From Cynocephalus volans (lineage: Eukaryota > Chordata > Mammalia > Dermoptera > Cynocephalidae), in the NCBI RefSeq assembly GCF_027409185.1, contig NC_084467.1, positions 82,468,501-82,532,500 of the forward strand: 64,000 bases of DNA, given 5' to 3'. The position numbers were made by a program, and so were the translations under genes. Positions 11,860 to 23,810 of the stretch are shown here, piece by piece; the first letter of the stretch is position 1, and every line of letters begins with the position of its first letter. Below the pieces are notes generated by a model that was given only the letters and a program-made list of their open reading frames with translations, did no database searches and was not told the origin of the DNA.

Positions 11860-14800
11860 CTGGAAAGAAAAATAAAATCTTTTATGTTCTAAAGTATAAC
11901 ACATCAGATATTAGAAGTTAATGTAACCTTGGGAAAAAGATTCTAAATCTCAAAATATTTTGCATGTTTACTGTCTGTTCATCACACATGTACTAAGTTT
12001 CCACCATGTGTGAGGAGCCATACTAGAAGTTGGGGATAGAGCAGTGGACAAGACAGCTATAGTCTCTGCCCTTACAATCTAGTGAGAAAAAAATGGCAAA
12101 TGTAATGAGACTTCTGAAAACTTTCAGCCACCAGATACCCGTGCACTATACCTATCTACTAGGCAATGTCAAATGTTCTAAACATTTTTGTGGGATAAAA
12201 ATGCAAAAACAAGGACTAGGCAAGACAAAAAGTTTATAATTACCTGAAAACATACAATATGATATATATTTGATAGGACCTGAGAAAACATAGACCAATG
12301 GTTTTTGAAGTGTGGTCTGCAGACAAGACCCTTTCAAGGGGCCCACTAGGTAAAAACTATTTTCACAAGAGTACTAAGGCATTAATTAATTGCCCTTTTC
12401 ACCCTCATTCTCTCATGAGTGTAGAGTGTTCCAGAGGCTACATGATGTGCAATATCTGCAGAAGCAGATACGGGTTTCTAAATGTCTGTAATAATTACCA
12501 GACATTAAACAGATTTGCACTAAATTATTTTTGTTATTTTCAGGAAAATATGATAATATATAAAGGATAATTATTTTAAAATGAGTTAAATATTGTTAAA
12601 TCATCTGAAATTTTATAAGCTTATGCGTATTTTAAAGAAAAATATGTTATAAAGTGAAATATAAATTCCTTTACCTTCTGAACTCAGAATCAGCCAGCAA
12701 TTCTTCCACAATAGTTCTTTTCCTTTGTTTCTTGGGAATTCGTGAATGGTAAAAGTCAGCTGGATTGTCAACAATGGTTCCAATCTATGAACAATTGATT
12801 GAAATAAGTCATGCAATACCTGAATCCAAGTTCCTTTCACATCTCACTGCAGCGCTAACAAACATTATACCAATATTAAAGTTAGTTTTGCCATTTTTTT
12901 AAGTAAAAATAAATTACCTACTCAGCACACTGGTGCTACTAATGACATTTCTTCATTAGTTTACAGTAGACCCCAAATTTCTTTTATATAATTAGTGCTA
13001 AACAGTACAGTAAATACATGATGAATAGTGTAAATAAAGGAGAAGAGTAAAACAAAGAATATAAACTTTTTTGTTTCAGTTTCCCAACTCAATGAAACAG
13101 ACACATAAATAAATTCTACTGCATATCTGTTTGATCTCCTAGGTTATCATAAATGCTGCAAGCTTAGAAACTTGGGGGCCACTGTGCATTTGTTCATACA
13201 TTCAGCCAATTTACAGAGTGCCTACTATGTGCCAGGCACTGTACTAGGTGTCAGGGAAAAACAAAGACAAACACATCTGGTCCCTGCTAGTGAGCAGCTT
13301 ACAGTCTTAAGGAAGATCCAAACAGGTACCTAAAAAATTAAAGCATAACATAATATACACAGAATGAAACACTATAGATGCTCTGAAGACCAAGTGAACA
13401 ATTCCACCTAAAGGAGGAAGGAAGCTTTGAGAAAAGATATTTTAACTTGGATGTGTATGGGTAAAATTTCATCAAACAAGGAAGAGCCAAGCACATGCAA
13501 AGTCAAAGAATGCAATGACTGGTATGTACATGTTCTGAGAAGACTGAGTAGCTGAGTGTGTTGCAACTTAAGAAAGCGATATGACTAAAGAAGGGATGGT
13601 GAACTAGTTTGGGTACAGATTATGAAGGGCCAAACTAAGGGGTATAGACTCTACCATATATATCATAAAGAATCACTGAAGTTTTCTAAGCAGAGGTGTA
13701 ACATGAACAGATTTTTTTTTTTGTAATATGTGACTGGCTACAACATGGAAGATGAACCGGAAGGGAGAGCAGAACTGGAGGCAGAAGACGATTACACTAA
13801 TCCAGATGAGTGACAAAAAAGGTAGTCAAGAAGAACAAAATGAACTTGAGGATAAATCAACTGGACTTTGGAAAACACTTTGAAAGCCAACTTCTTAACT
13901 ATTTTTCAGAATTTGCCCGGGGATACCCCTCTACCTTGAAAAGAGAAAGAGATTGATACAAATGACTCCCTCTTTTCCCCCTCCATCCTGCACGGACTCC
14001 TGCTCTTATGCTAGTACTAGTCATATATCATATATCGAACCTTATATGCTCACTAAGTTTCAGAGAACTAACCTGGAAACCCAGCTACCACTTCTAACAC
14101 CCTCTCTCTGTGGGAACCTATTACAAGCTGGTGGCTGTCTGAATTGGGTTCTGACCATTATTGTATATGGCCTAAGCACATATGGTCCATATGTTAGGCA
14201 TGCACATTGTAAATAGTCATCTATTTTAAGAGTAAACATCACTACAGTGCTTTCCAAACAAAAATCCAGAGAACATCTCTACTACTATGTTTCATACCTG
14301 GAAGTACTTAGGAAAGCCATCTCTATCATTTTTCTTGTAAAACCTTTTTGGGTCCATGCTTGCTCTCATCTTCAGTGCTTTGAGATCATTTTTCAGTTCA
14401 TCTGTCAATTCTGGAGCTTTCATACCAAACCAGCCATCCCCTGCAGTTTTCTGTCGCTCTTTCTGAAATTCAGATTTCAAAAATAAATGTTCCAACTTCA
14501 GTAAGCTGAGAGTATACATTATAACTCGTTTCTCCCAAAATTATACAGAAAATTTTGTAAATTAAAAACAAGTGGTTGCTTTATATAAAGCATTTATCTC
14601 CAAGATTACCTTTATAAAGGGAAGTAAATCACAAAAAGTGATTTCTCTGGTAAATTAGGCACGTTATCAATCTCATGAATGAGGGCTCCTCAAAATTTAT
14701 TTTGTATCTTAGCAAGTAAATGCTGACTTGCTGGGAGAAGAACACACAGCTTCAATTTTTATTGTCTTAAAATAGCCCATGTATAAAAACATTTTCACTT

Positions 14801-17800
14801 CTGGAGTTTATATGTAAACATTAACATTTTTATTCAGTCACCCAGGTGTCTCAGAAAACCACTCACTCCAATAGTCCAGAAATTTGTATTATTTCAAAAG
14901 TAAAATAAAAACTTATTTTTTGGAAAACTTTTAGCCAGTTATATGTTTAATTTTATTTTGTTTCATTCATACTACAAATATTTATTGAGTGCCCATCACG
15001 TGCCAGGGTGTTTCACATTAGTGACATCACTGGAGTACAATCCTCAACTTTCCTCCAAGCTCTCTTGGTAACTTCTTTATGCTTATTAGTTGAAGTAGCA
15101 AAGCAGCAGACAGAAGCCATCCCCATTATTTTATTAAACTCATTTGGCAAACTAAATAGACTAAGGTTTTTAGCTGGCTACATTAAGTTCTCTACAGTAG
15201 TCTGCAACAGAGCCCCTAACCTTTAGTAAACATTACCTATAAACAAAGAATTGTGAACAGTGCCCTATATGTTGGCTATCACTGTTTTAAGGCAGATAAG
15301 AAAAGCTATACCTATGGGCACCCCTGTGGCTGCAAAGGTGAAAATTCATACAAAACATGTTTATGGAACCATATTTTATTGCCCTTAGATATCTGTAATA
15401 ATTTTCTTTGGAACCACATACAGATCAATAGATATAGTTTAATTGTATAACCATGACACATAAGCTGAAAATATATAGTCAAACACATCTAAGCATTCTA
15501 AATAATAAGTCACCGTACTTACTCTGCGTTTTTTCTGAAGTTGATGCTTCGATTCACTATATGGTGGGACACAGTAGTTTTTTTCAAAATCAGGTGTAAT
15601 GATGGCTTTCTGCAGAAGCTATAAAAACATAAAACTGATTTTAAAATAATGTCAGAATGTTACATAATTTTTTCAACATTTTAAACTTTCATCTTTTCCT
15701 AAATGACTTCTGAATTTTTTGTTACTTGCCTAAGCTAATTAAATAGTCTCACAAAACTGTGTGATTAAAAGGAACCCAGGGCAGTTAATATTTTTCCCAG
15801 TGCAAGAACCAAACAAGATTGTTCTGTAGCCCTCAAAATAGTTCACACAGGAATATAGCTAAAGCATTAATTTGGCAATGACATTTTAAATTATCAATTC
15901 ATAAATTAACAGATACCAAGGTAAAGGGTCAGATCCCCTTACTGGCCAGCCCCCTCTCCCCTAAAAGACATTACCAGTCAGTCACTCAATTTCAGTTCAG
16001 GCCCAGACGTTTCTGACTGGTATAGTAGCAGTCTAGGTTTTCCTACCACTCAGAAAAGAGAGCATGACATTTATTTATTTATTTATTATTATTTTTTTTT
16101 TTCTTTTTTCGTGACCGGCACTCAGCCAGTGAGTGCACCGGTCATTCCTATATAGGATCCGAACACGCGGCCGGAGCGTCGCCGCGCTACCAGCGCAGCA
16201 TGCTACCGAGTGCGCCACGGGATCGGCCCTGAGAGCATGACATTTACTCAACAGATGATTAAGAGCTTGCTGTGGGTCAAGTACTATACTAGGCTCTAAA
16301 CAGTGGTTTTCAACTGGGAGCAATTGGCAATGTCTGGAGAAAATTTTGATGGCGAGGGGAAACGAATACTGGCATGTAGTGCGTAGAGGCCAGGGATCTG
16401 CTAAACATCCTACAATGCACAGAACATTCTCCCACAATTAAGAATTATGTAACCCAAAACGTCAGTGGTGCTGACACTGAGAAATCCTGTTTCAGGAACA
16501 CGAAGATAGAAGACAGTGAATTAATGATTACATCACATGATCAATAATGAATCGGATCTACACTAGGTGTTACGGAAACAGAGAGGAGGAGGGGGAGAGG
16601 GAAAAAAAGGGAGAAGTGGATCAAAGAATGTTTCCCAAGAGCAGTGACCTATGATCTCTGCACTGGCCTGGAAAAGAGCAGGATATGTTCAGGGAACTAC
16701 AGTAGTCTTCAATGGCAAGAATACAGCAGGTGGAGAACAGTCAGGGCTAGCAGTTGAGAGGCACCTTTAAGGCTCTGAGGAAACATTGAAGAACTTAAGC
16801 AGGAGAATACCAAGTCAGACTTGTGTTTTTACAAAGAGAAATCTAGTAGGTGTATATAGGATGGCTAGAATAACAAAGAAAATGGAGACAGGATCAATAA
16901 GGAGGTTACTGGAGTAGTCTAGATGAGAAATAAAGGCCTGCAGTAGCTGCTGAAGGTGGCTTGAAAAGGAGGGAATAGGGAAGCATTATCCGCCAGGCTT
17001 GATGACTGACTGCAAAAGGGGAAGAGATTTTGGTGTCATTAACCAAGATAGAGAATACAAAAGAAGGTAGTTCTGGCAGGGAAGAGAAAGGAATTAGTGA
17101 GGTCAAGTGCCTGAGTGCATCTAAATGGACAAACAGGCACTTGGATTTTAAAGTTCTGGAGTAAAGACATATCAAGGATAGAAAATACAGATATAGGAGA
17201 AAGCAGTGCAAGGTGTTAGCTAAAGCTAAGGGTTTGGGTAAGGTTACCCATACAGTAATTCCTTCTGAAATGATATATAAAATTTTATGTCTATATGCAC
17301 ATGTGCATTTTTTCCTGGTTGGGGAGGCAGGTACTCAAGTTTTCAGATGCTCAACAGGGTCCAGAACAGTTAAGAACTATAAGTATAGCAAGAAAAGAGA
17401 ATGGGATCATATCTGGTAAGTGCATAAAGAGGAATACCGGTCCTGTATTAATTTATTTTTCAAACATTGCCTTTAATAGATAGGACTCTATTAAAAAAAG
17501 AAATAATTATTTTAAACAGAGGGAAAAAAGGAGCACAATAGGCCAATTTCACTTTAGGACAATTAGTCTTTTACCAAGGACTAATCATTTCTAGAAGTGA
17601 TTGGTTACTTCTATGAAAACCTAACAGGACACCTCATGTAACTTACCTCACTTTTCTTTTTCTCCTTGATCTGTGTTAGGGTTTTCTTATTAGACTGTAG
17701 TTTGTCTGCATTGAAATTAATATACAAACCACCCAGCTGCTTGATACTCAGACCAGGGTCTATGCTGCTGCTTGTCAACTTCAGACTGGAAGAGAAATTA

Positions 17801-20800
17801 TCATTAAAGATCAGGTAATTAAATCAAAATGGAAACAAATTAAGGTTACACTTTAAAAATCACTTACTCTTCTCTTCCCTTATACTGTCAATGATAAAGG
17901 CATCATCTTTGCAATGAAGTTCCAAAAAACTGAATAAATATACATATTTTAAATCTAGTGAAGTCATTTAGAAGAAACTCTGGGATGAATAATGAATTCA
18001 ACAAAAAAGCCTTTTGGGAACACATACAAATTTATTCCCCAGATTTTCTTAGAGGATTAAGGCCATGTAATATGCCAATAGATTTTATAAAGGAAAGAAT
18101 TACAGAAAAGGGATTTTATAAAGAAAAGAATTACAGAAAAGGGGAGGAGGGAATACACCTGGTATTTCAGCTCAACTTCATATACAGGCAGTCAGTTAAT
18201 AAATATACATATCTCCATCTCTAAACCAGTGAGAAAAAAAATAAAACCAATGAGAAAGATGAGTTCTTCTACTCTGAACTTCTAAGTTATTAAAACTTAG
18301 AATGTTTTCCTGGGTGACTAAGGGTATTTGGTAGTGTGTCTAAATCAATGAGTCTTAAACAGCAATGAGCATCCATCCCACAGGAGTGTTTTAAAAATAT
18401 AAATGTCATACCCCAGACCTGCCATATCAGAATTTTCTGCAGTTGACCTGAGCGCCTGTTAAATTTATGTAATGAGAATTTCTACTTTATACTACTGAAG
18501 GGTCCTTTTTATAACCAAGTATGCTTGGTCTTATAGGTCACTTCCTTCCCTAATTATTCATATAAATTGAGTAGTTGAAAGCATAATCAACTTCTATTGG
18601 TAAGTGAAAACATTCCATTATTCTGCCTTGACAGTAATTCTTAGCACTATGAGCACATTAGAATGAACATGGGGAGGAGTGTGGCTTTTAAAAAATAAGT
18701 ATGCCTGAGCCTAGCTTCAGACATTTATTGCACTGGTTAAGAGTAAAGACTGGGTATCTGCTAATACATAGCTCCTTACAAGGCTGGCTATATTTCCAAT
18801 GTTGCCACCAGGGACCTATGCCTAGGAAAAACAAGTTTAAAACAAAAATAAAGAAACTAAAAAAACAGCCACAAACAGCGCCTTTCAATGGATGATGAAT
18901 GGGATTATAGGTGATTATCATACTTTTCTTTTCTTTTTTTTTTTTTTTTTTTTTTTGGTTTTGGCAGCTGGATGGTCAGGGTATCCATACTCTTGACCTT
19001 GGTATTATGAGAACCAGGATCTAACCAAGTGTCTTTTCTATGTTTTTTAATTTCTATACAATTAACATGTAGAAAAAAAACCAAGTTATTTTCCTCTCCC
19101 TTTTATACTGCAGAAAAATCTTAATGACTTGTAATATATCACGAAAAGGAGCATTTTAAGCTGTCATCAGTGGAAAAAATAGGACTAACAACGGTACTCA
19201 CAAAAACGATGGAAATGCTGAATAGAAGAGCTCTTCCATAATGCAAGGCAGTAATTTTCTCAGTTCTCATACTTTCTAATATTTTGTATTTTTATTGTAA
19301 ATGAACTACTTGAAATATATATGAAAAAGTTAATTTTAAAAATAAAGGTAAAACTTACAGTTTAGACTTTGTGCTATTTAGTAAGTCATCTTCATCACTA
19401 AACTCACTATCTTTATTTCTGTCACTGTCTGATGGTTCTTCTTCACTTTTTTCTTCCTCTTCTTCCTCTTTTTCTTCCTCAGTGGAAACCTCACTTGCTT
19501 TGTCTTCCTCTTCCAAGTAAAAATTTTTATCAGCACTCAATCCAGGAGTTGTGTCAATTACAAACAATGTATTGTCACATGACGTATTTCCCAAGTCTCC
19601 ACTCAATGACTCCTTTTGGCCACTATTTTCAACAAAACACAAAGTGTCCTCTTCATTTTCACTGTTTTCAGACTGCTGGCTTTCATCACTGCTGAGAACT
19701 AATAAAACGGAATCATCTTTATCCTGAGATGTGTTGAGCTCAGAGGTGTATAGTTTGGTATCACAACCTAAATTCCTTTCACTACTCATGTCGTTGCCTA
19801 CACCTATAATTGAGGACTCTTTATCATCATAACTACTACCACAATCCTCAAACTTTGTCAAGTCACTTGTTTTTATGGTGCTTTTTCTCTCTTCATCCCA
19901 TCTGTCCACTTCCACAACTGCGAATGTTTGAGCTAATGATTTCACTACAGCCCCACAGTTCAGATTTGAGGGCTCTGATGTGATTTTGTCATTTTGGGGG
20001 GTCAAACGCCCTCGAAAAACAATCTCCTGTAGTTCAGAAAGAGTCAGCTGAGAATTCTTCTCATTCATTTCTTTTCTCTCATCTATTATCACATTGGCCT
20101 CTTCGTCCGAAGCCTTACAATTCTGCTTGCTTATTTCTTCGAGAGAGGCAACGTTGTCCTGCTTTTCCCCTCTTACATTAAAATGTTGGCGTTTTTGTAC
20201 CGTTAGTATTTTTTCTGAACTTCTGTGGAAGGAATCATCATCAAAGTCATTAAAAATTTCATTGTTACAGAAATTTGGCTCATTTATTTGAGAAAGAGAT
20301 CTTGCTTGTAAATGAGAAGTGTATCTGGTATCTGAATCCTCTAAATTCATAGGTATATCCATGATTTCATTTCCTGGTACAATCTTAGTATCTGTCTTCT
20401 CAGTTTGTGCCTGTAATTTCCTCTGCACACTCCTGGTTCTCCTAGTTGCAATTCCAGAAAATGAAATGTCTGAGCACGATGACTCAGCATCAGATATACC
20501 TTCCGCGTGTGATTCTTGGCTTGGATCTATTATAGATTTAGCCTTACTTCTTTTGGTTCTTGTAGGTATTTCTGTGGAATTCACAATTCTAGAAATACCT
20601 GAAACATGAGATTCTGCTTCAGAGAGGACTTCTTCAGTATGAGAAGGAGTTAGTTTTGGCCTTTTCCTAACACTGGACACAGGGGTGCATGAAATTAAGA
20701 TCTGCCTTCTCCTAGTTATTCTAAAAATGGGTTCCTGGAGCTCAGACACAGAAGAACAATTTGACTCTGCTTCAGAGATTTCTCCATTAGTAGATGGTTC

Positions 20801-21838
20801 GGCTTTCTCTGGTAGTAAGCCTGTAGTTCTGCTTTTCCTCCTAATGGTTTTAGGAGCTTTAGGTATTGAACTTTTCCCCCCAGGGGTCTGTGATTCACCA
20901 GTACTTCTGTCATCAGATCCAGATTCCTTCCTGCTTTTTGGATGCACTTGAATCCCTTTAGCAGCATAACTCTGCAAGCCAGAGAAAACACAATTTAGGT
21001 AGGGCTGGAACAAGAGCAAAGTCAATGAGGCATCGCCCCCAGGAACAAAATTTAAGAGGGTACTAAAAAAACCCAGTAAACAAGATTATTACAAAAAACA
21101 AAAACAAAACTCCCATGATTTAAAAAAATTTAAAAATTTAAATACCGGATCCGACCCTGCATTTGCTTCTGTAGCCTCAACCTAGTCCTGGATCTGACTT
21201 CGGGAAGCAGAACAAATAAGTGAAAAGAGAATTTTCTCAAAGTCAAACATGCTACGTGGACCAACATTCTGACCCACATATAGAGGAAGAGGGGAGAAGG
21301 GGAATACTAAATCTGAGCAAAGATGTGTTCGGAAACACGAGGAGAATGGGCCGCTGCACTAGAGAACTGCTGCTCTGTTCCCTTCATCGCAGAATCGCGA
21401 GGCAGAGGACGTTTAGAGCCACGGAGAGCCACCAGGCGGCGTCACCACAGCCTCCCCAAGTGAAAACGATGCCTTTCTCTCCAACCCCGCCAAATTTCAG
21501 TAAAGTTAAAAGGCCGAGCCGTGTATCTGAATTAAGGAGCTGAACGACCCAAAGCAAGTTGCGTAACTTCTCTTCCATACGAAGAACTGCCTTAAAGGAC
21601 AGTGGTGAGGACTGAACAGTTTCCATGACAGGATTAGCGCGAGGCCTGGTACACCGCAGCCCGGCAAACTCGGGCCCTCGCCATCGGTCGTGCTCACGCT
21701 CCGCGGGACCTTTGCGCCGCTCTGAGAAGCGGCGAGCGGAAATAGGTAAGACTTGGGATCTCCTACCTCCTGCTGGGAGCTTTCAGCCGATCGGGCTTGG
21801 AGCCCAGCCCGAGAGCGTGCGGACCTGGTGACCACCAT
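11766..21838 (-). CDS. DNTTIP2: DNTTIP2, deoxynucleotidyltransferase terminal-interacting protein 2 (whole gene, 7 coding exons)
   Basis: Joined exons, in transcript order: 21767-21838, 19359-20971, 17647-17785, 15523-15618, 14298-14462, 12675-12784, 11766-11859. Together they make 2289 nt, 762 residues plus TAA; the human protein is 756. All junctions are AG/GT and the phases agree. Residues 1-24 begin MVVTRSAR. The large second exon encodes a Ser-rich, basic then acidic, low-complexity region with three SEAES/SDAES modules (residues 90-94, 141-145, 184-188) and a Glu-rich run before residue 561. Residues about 640-745 form the Fcf2 domain (GWFGMKAPEL, DPKRFYKKND, GTIVDNPADFYHSR), followed by a Lys/Arg-rich tail ending KKFRN. 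Family knowledge: a nucleolar protein, the Fcf2 homologue of the small-subunit processome, also known to bind terminal transferase. The start is chosen by family homology; an in-frame ATG ten codons upstream (21868) is the alternative. Confidence 0.96.
12290..12560 (+). mobile_element. old DNA-transposon remnant (hAT-like) in DNTTIP2 intron 6
   Basis: Decayed common mammalian repeat with 'gaagtgtggtctgcagacaa', 'aaaactattttcacaagagt' and 'ttccagaggctacatgatgt'. I recognise the repeat but am unsure of its family name. Confidence 0.5.
12675..12784 (-). CDS. DNTTIP2: DNTTIP2 coding exon 6 (Fcf2 domain, second half)
   Basis: 110 nt, residues 696-731 plus two bases of codon 732 (IGTIVDNPADFYHSRIPKKQ to LLADSEFR). 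Acceptor CATAG, donor AAG|GTAAAG. Confidence 0.95.
13185..13830 (+). repeat. ancient dispersed repeat, near-complete unit, in DNTTIP2 intron 5
   Basis: Opens with 'gtgcctactatgtgccaggc', passes through 'tgctagtgagcagcttacag', then a segment like 'tatgaagggccaaactaagg', and ends near 'gattacactaatccagatga'. Parts of the same series recur at 2330-2700, 12000-12090, 16262-16300 and 16760-16930. The name is not assigned. Confidence 0.45.
14298..14462 (-). CDS. DNTTIP2: DNTTIP2 coding exon 5 (Fcf2 domain, first half)
   Basis: 165 nt, residues 641-695, from KERQKTAGDGWFGMKAP to DGFPKYFQ. Acceptor TTTCAG, donor CAG|GTATGA. Confidence 0.95.
15523..15618 (-). CDS. DNTTIP2: DNTTIP2 coding exon 4
   Basis: 96 nt, residues 609-640 (LLQKAIITPDFEKNY to LQKKRR). 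Acceptor TTATAG, donor AGA|GTAAGT, phase 0 on both sides. Confidence 0.95.
16065..16228 (-). mobile_element. tRNA-Ile-like SINE (GC-rich subfamily) in DNTTIP2 intron 3-4 region
   Basis: Read on the minus strand, a tRNA-like head (GGCCGATCCCGTGGCGCACT, B-box-like GTTCGGATCC) is followed by a T/A-rich tail. The copy is flanked by a 16 bp direct repeat, 'gagagcatgacattta' (second copy decayed only at its last bases), that starts near 16057 and again at 16232. A high-quality duplication means a young insertion. It resembles the CYN SINEs of colugos. It lies between coding exons 4 and 3 of DNTTIP2. Confidence 0.85.
16302..16490 (+). mobile_element. MER5A-type (hAT-Charlie) DNA transposon
   Basis: Starts CAGTGGTTTTCAACTGGGAG and ends GAGAAATCCTG. 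Internal segments 'ggcaatgtctggagaaaatt' and 'ctgctaaacatcctacaatg' are diagnostic of the MER5A family. Confidence 0.85.
16760..16930 (+). repeat. fragment of the ancient dispersed repeat seen at 13185-13830
   Basis: 'aggaggttactggagtagtc' and 'cagacttgtgtttttacaaa' match the order of the family's last third. Confidence 0.4.
17647..17785 (-). CDS. DNTTIP2: DNTTIP2 coding exon 3
   Basis: 139 nt. Completes codon 562 and encodes residues 563-608 (LKLTSSSIDPGLSIKQLGGL to KEKKKSE). Acceptor TTCCAG, donor GAG|GTAAGT. Confidence 0.95.
18340..18480. mobile_element. hAT-Charlie-like (MER20/MER5 class) remnant
   Basis: 'gagtcttaaacagcaatgag' followed by 'caggagtgttttaaaaatat' and 'ccagacctgccatatcagaa' resembles the MER5/MER20 class. 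Similar short pieces lie at 30655-30770 and 46020-46165. Confidence 0.5.
18929..19036 (-). mobile_element. tRNA-Ile-like SINE, diverged, in DNTTIP2 intron 2
   Basis: A long T tract on the plus strand (the A-tail of a minus-strand SINE) is followed by a decayed reverse complement of a tRNA-Ile-like head ('ggcagctggatggtcagggt', 'ttgaccttggtattatgaga'). Confidence 0.7.
19359..20971 (-). CDS. DNTTIP2: DNTTIP2 coding exon 2 (large)
   Basis: Encodes residues 25-561 plus two bases of codon 562. The acceptor is TTGCAG before AGTTATGCTG and the donor is CT|GTAAGT. The reading frame stays open upstream into intron 1, but that part is not coding. Contains the repeated acidic-Ser modules and the Glu-rich tract. 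Confidence 0.95.
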
Positions 21839-22100
21839 CTTGCCGGCTTCCGGCTTCCCGGCGGCCACCGCGACTTCCCCCTGTTCCGGCGCCCCGGACG
21901 TGCGTCAGAGGAGTGCCTCCTTCGAGTTTTCCGCGCGGATCCCGTAACTGGCGAGAATCTCATACTTACCTTCGTTCTGCCGGTTCAGGGCTGGCCAGGC
22001 GGAGACGGAAGCTCTCCAGGGCCAAGGGTTTTAGCGTTCACTTTAGTGCTGTAGAAGGAAAACCATACTTTTGCTGGGAGAGCTTCTTAAGGGCAGCAAA
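21600..22100 (-). promoter_or_regulatory. DNTTIP2: DNTTIP2 CpG-rich promoter and 5' UTR
   Basis: GC- and CpG-rich block around the first exon, densest at 21640-22020, ringed by AT-rich DNA. There is no TATA box in the expected place, as is usual for housekeeping CpG-island promoters. The transcription start is not resolvable by eye. Apparent reading frames on the plus strand here are composition artefacts. Confidence 0.7.
21767..21838 (-). CDS. DNTTIP2: DNTTIP2 coding exon 1
   Basis: Encodes residues 1-24, MVVTRSARSR to SSQQE, and ends in phase 0 at donor GTAGGA. Confidence 0.93.
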
Positions 22101-22451
22101 ACCCGCAGTGACGGAGGGCTTTCGTTCCGTTTCACACAAACTGGAAAATCGCATCTTCTGCCCCACTTTCCATCCGTCCTCTCACTTGTTCAGTAATTCC
22201 GAAGGTCTTAATGTAGCCATGGGTGTGGCCAAGGAAGTTGTTTGCGTTATTTATACCTTAAAAAAATGTATTCGTATATTTGTGAAGTTAAATATAAACC
22301 AAATAAAACTTAAAGACTTGGTTAGGGTAAGGGTTGTATGTTAAGTGCCTCAGGAACTTGGAGATTATTTAGGAAGCTATATAATCTAAATGTGAGATGG
22401 TGTTTAGGAAGTGGAAATAAGCAGAAAATGTGAAAGGAAGTGTAAAGGAGC

Positions 22452-22452
<1 letters not shown>

Positions 22453-22494
<42 letters not shown>

Positions 22495-22556
22495 TCACTC
22501 ACTCACTCACTCACTCACTCACTCACTCACTCACTCACTCACTCACTCACTCACAC
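22453..22556. repeat. compound microsatellite (AC)n-(TCAC)n
   Basis: About 19 AC units (22453-22490) pass directly into about 16 TCAC units (22491-22556), with almost no interruptions. Confidence 0.95.
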
Positions 22557-22664
22557 TTGCTGTGAAAGGTAGAGAATGACCAGAATCAGAAGGTTTGGGT
22601 TTTCTTTTAGAATGAAAGGTGGAGAACTAGAGTATGTTTGAGGGGATGGAAAAGGATTGAAGAA

Positions 22665-22800
22665 TACAGACAGTCCTGATTTACAAGATTGATTTACGAT
22701 TTTTCGACTTTAGGATGGATGGGTTTATCCGGATAGTAAAATGCATTTTCGACTTACCATATTTTCAACTTACATGGGTTTATCGGGAGAAGTGGAGGAG
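22665..22800 (+). mobile_element. Tigger-type DNA transposon remnant, internally deleted
   Basis: 'gatttacgatttttcgactt' and the complementary end 'attttcgacttaccatattt ... tttatcggga' are the terminal regions of a Tigger-family element joined by a deletion. Terminal symmetry is visible. Confidence 0.65.
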
Positions 22801-23689
22801 AAGGGGTGAGTGCCTCCCCCAGTGTATTGTCTCCTCTACTTCTTTATAACGGAAAACGAATTTTTTCCTTAAAGTCACAGGGCACAAATTATACGGCGGA
22901 CACATTGCCTCCCAGCTAAGTAGCTCCTTTTATAGTTTCCCTTGCAGCCACATGTGGCTAAGTGAGAAAGTTTTGGCCAATTACATATAAATTGTTGTGT
23001 AGTTCTTTAGGGACATAGTCTTAGAAAGAAGGAGGTCCTCCCTGATTTCTTAACCTTCATTTTACTTCCTGGCAGGTTGTATTCTCTGGTTTTCAGGCAG
23101 CACTTTTGTGCCATGGGGATGTGGGCCATGCTCTATAGGTGGTATAGCAATGAGAAGGAAAACAACACGAGTTCCTGCAACTTGTGGAGCTGCTGTATCA
23201 GAATAGTCTACATGGAGATTTCTTTTGCTTGAGAGAAACACCTTTTCTAAAGCCACTTATTTCAGTATTTTCTATTTGTGGTTGAGCCTAATTTTAACTG
23301 AAGAACTGAATTAAAAAATAGGGGTGGAGGCGTTAGCCACAGAAGAATGCACCTTTCTTTGGAGCAGGAGGGAAGAGTTAATATTTGAAGAAGCGGGGAG
23401 AATGTAAATGCAAGGAAATTAAAGTGAAGAGAAGAGGAGTGGATTTTGAGTAGATAACCTTAATCTTCTCTGTAACTAGAAGGTGATTCATCTCAGAAGA
23501 ACGGAAAAGGTTTAGACTGACTTGTGGGAAATGTGGTAAGGAGCAAAAAGAAGAAATTTTAGTAGGGCCAAGTAGCTGTGAAACTATAAGATGAACGGGA
23601 GAGAAAATAGGCTAGATTTGAAGAGGTGAATGGTGTGGAGGAAGGAAAGTGAACCAACGAGGTAGTGGAGATAAAAGCAGCAGAGAACA

Positions 23690-23810
23690 GCAGCATCAAT
23701 CATAATAATAGAATTGAGCACTATACTATCTGCTGGATACTAGTCTAAGTGCTTTACAGGTATTCACTCATTTAATCTCTACCACTTTAACTTGAGCAAA
23801 TGCATGCAAA
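23690..23810 (+). mobile_element. MIR SINE remnant
   Basis: 'gagcactatactatctgctg' followed by 'ctaagtgctttacaggtatt' and 'cactcatttaatctctacca' is MIR core. Confidence 0.7.

Noticed and set aside
16075-16437. 120-codon minus-strand frame
   Set aside because: It runs through a SINE and a MER5A copy and is not a gene.
19355-21025. Open frame with an extra N-terminal MTLLLFQPYLNCVFSGLQ
   Set aside because: The first 18 codons are intron 1 of DNTTIP2. A good acceptor before 20971 and family homology place the exon start there; the exon also ends at 19359, before the frame's stop.
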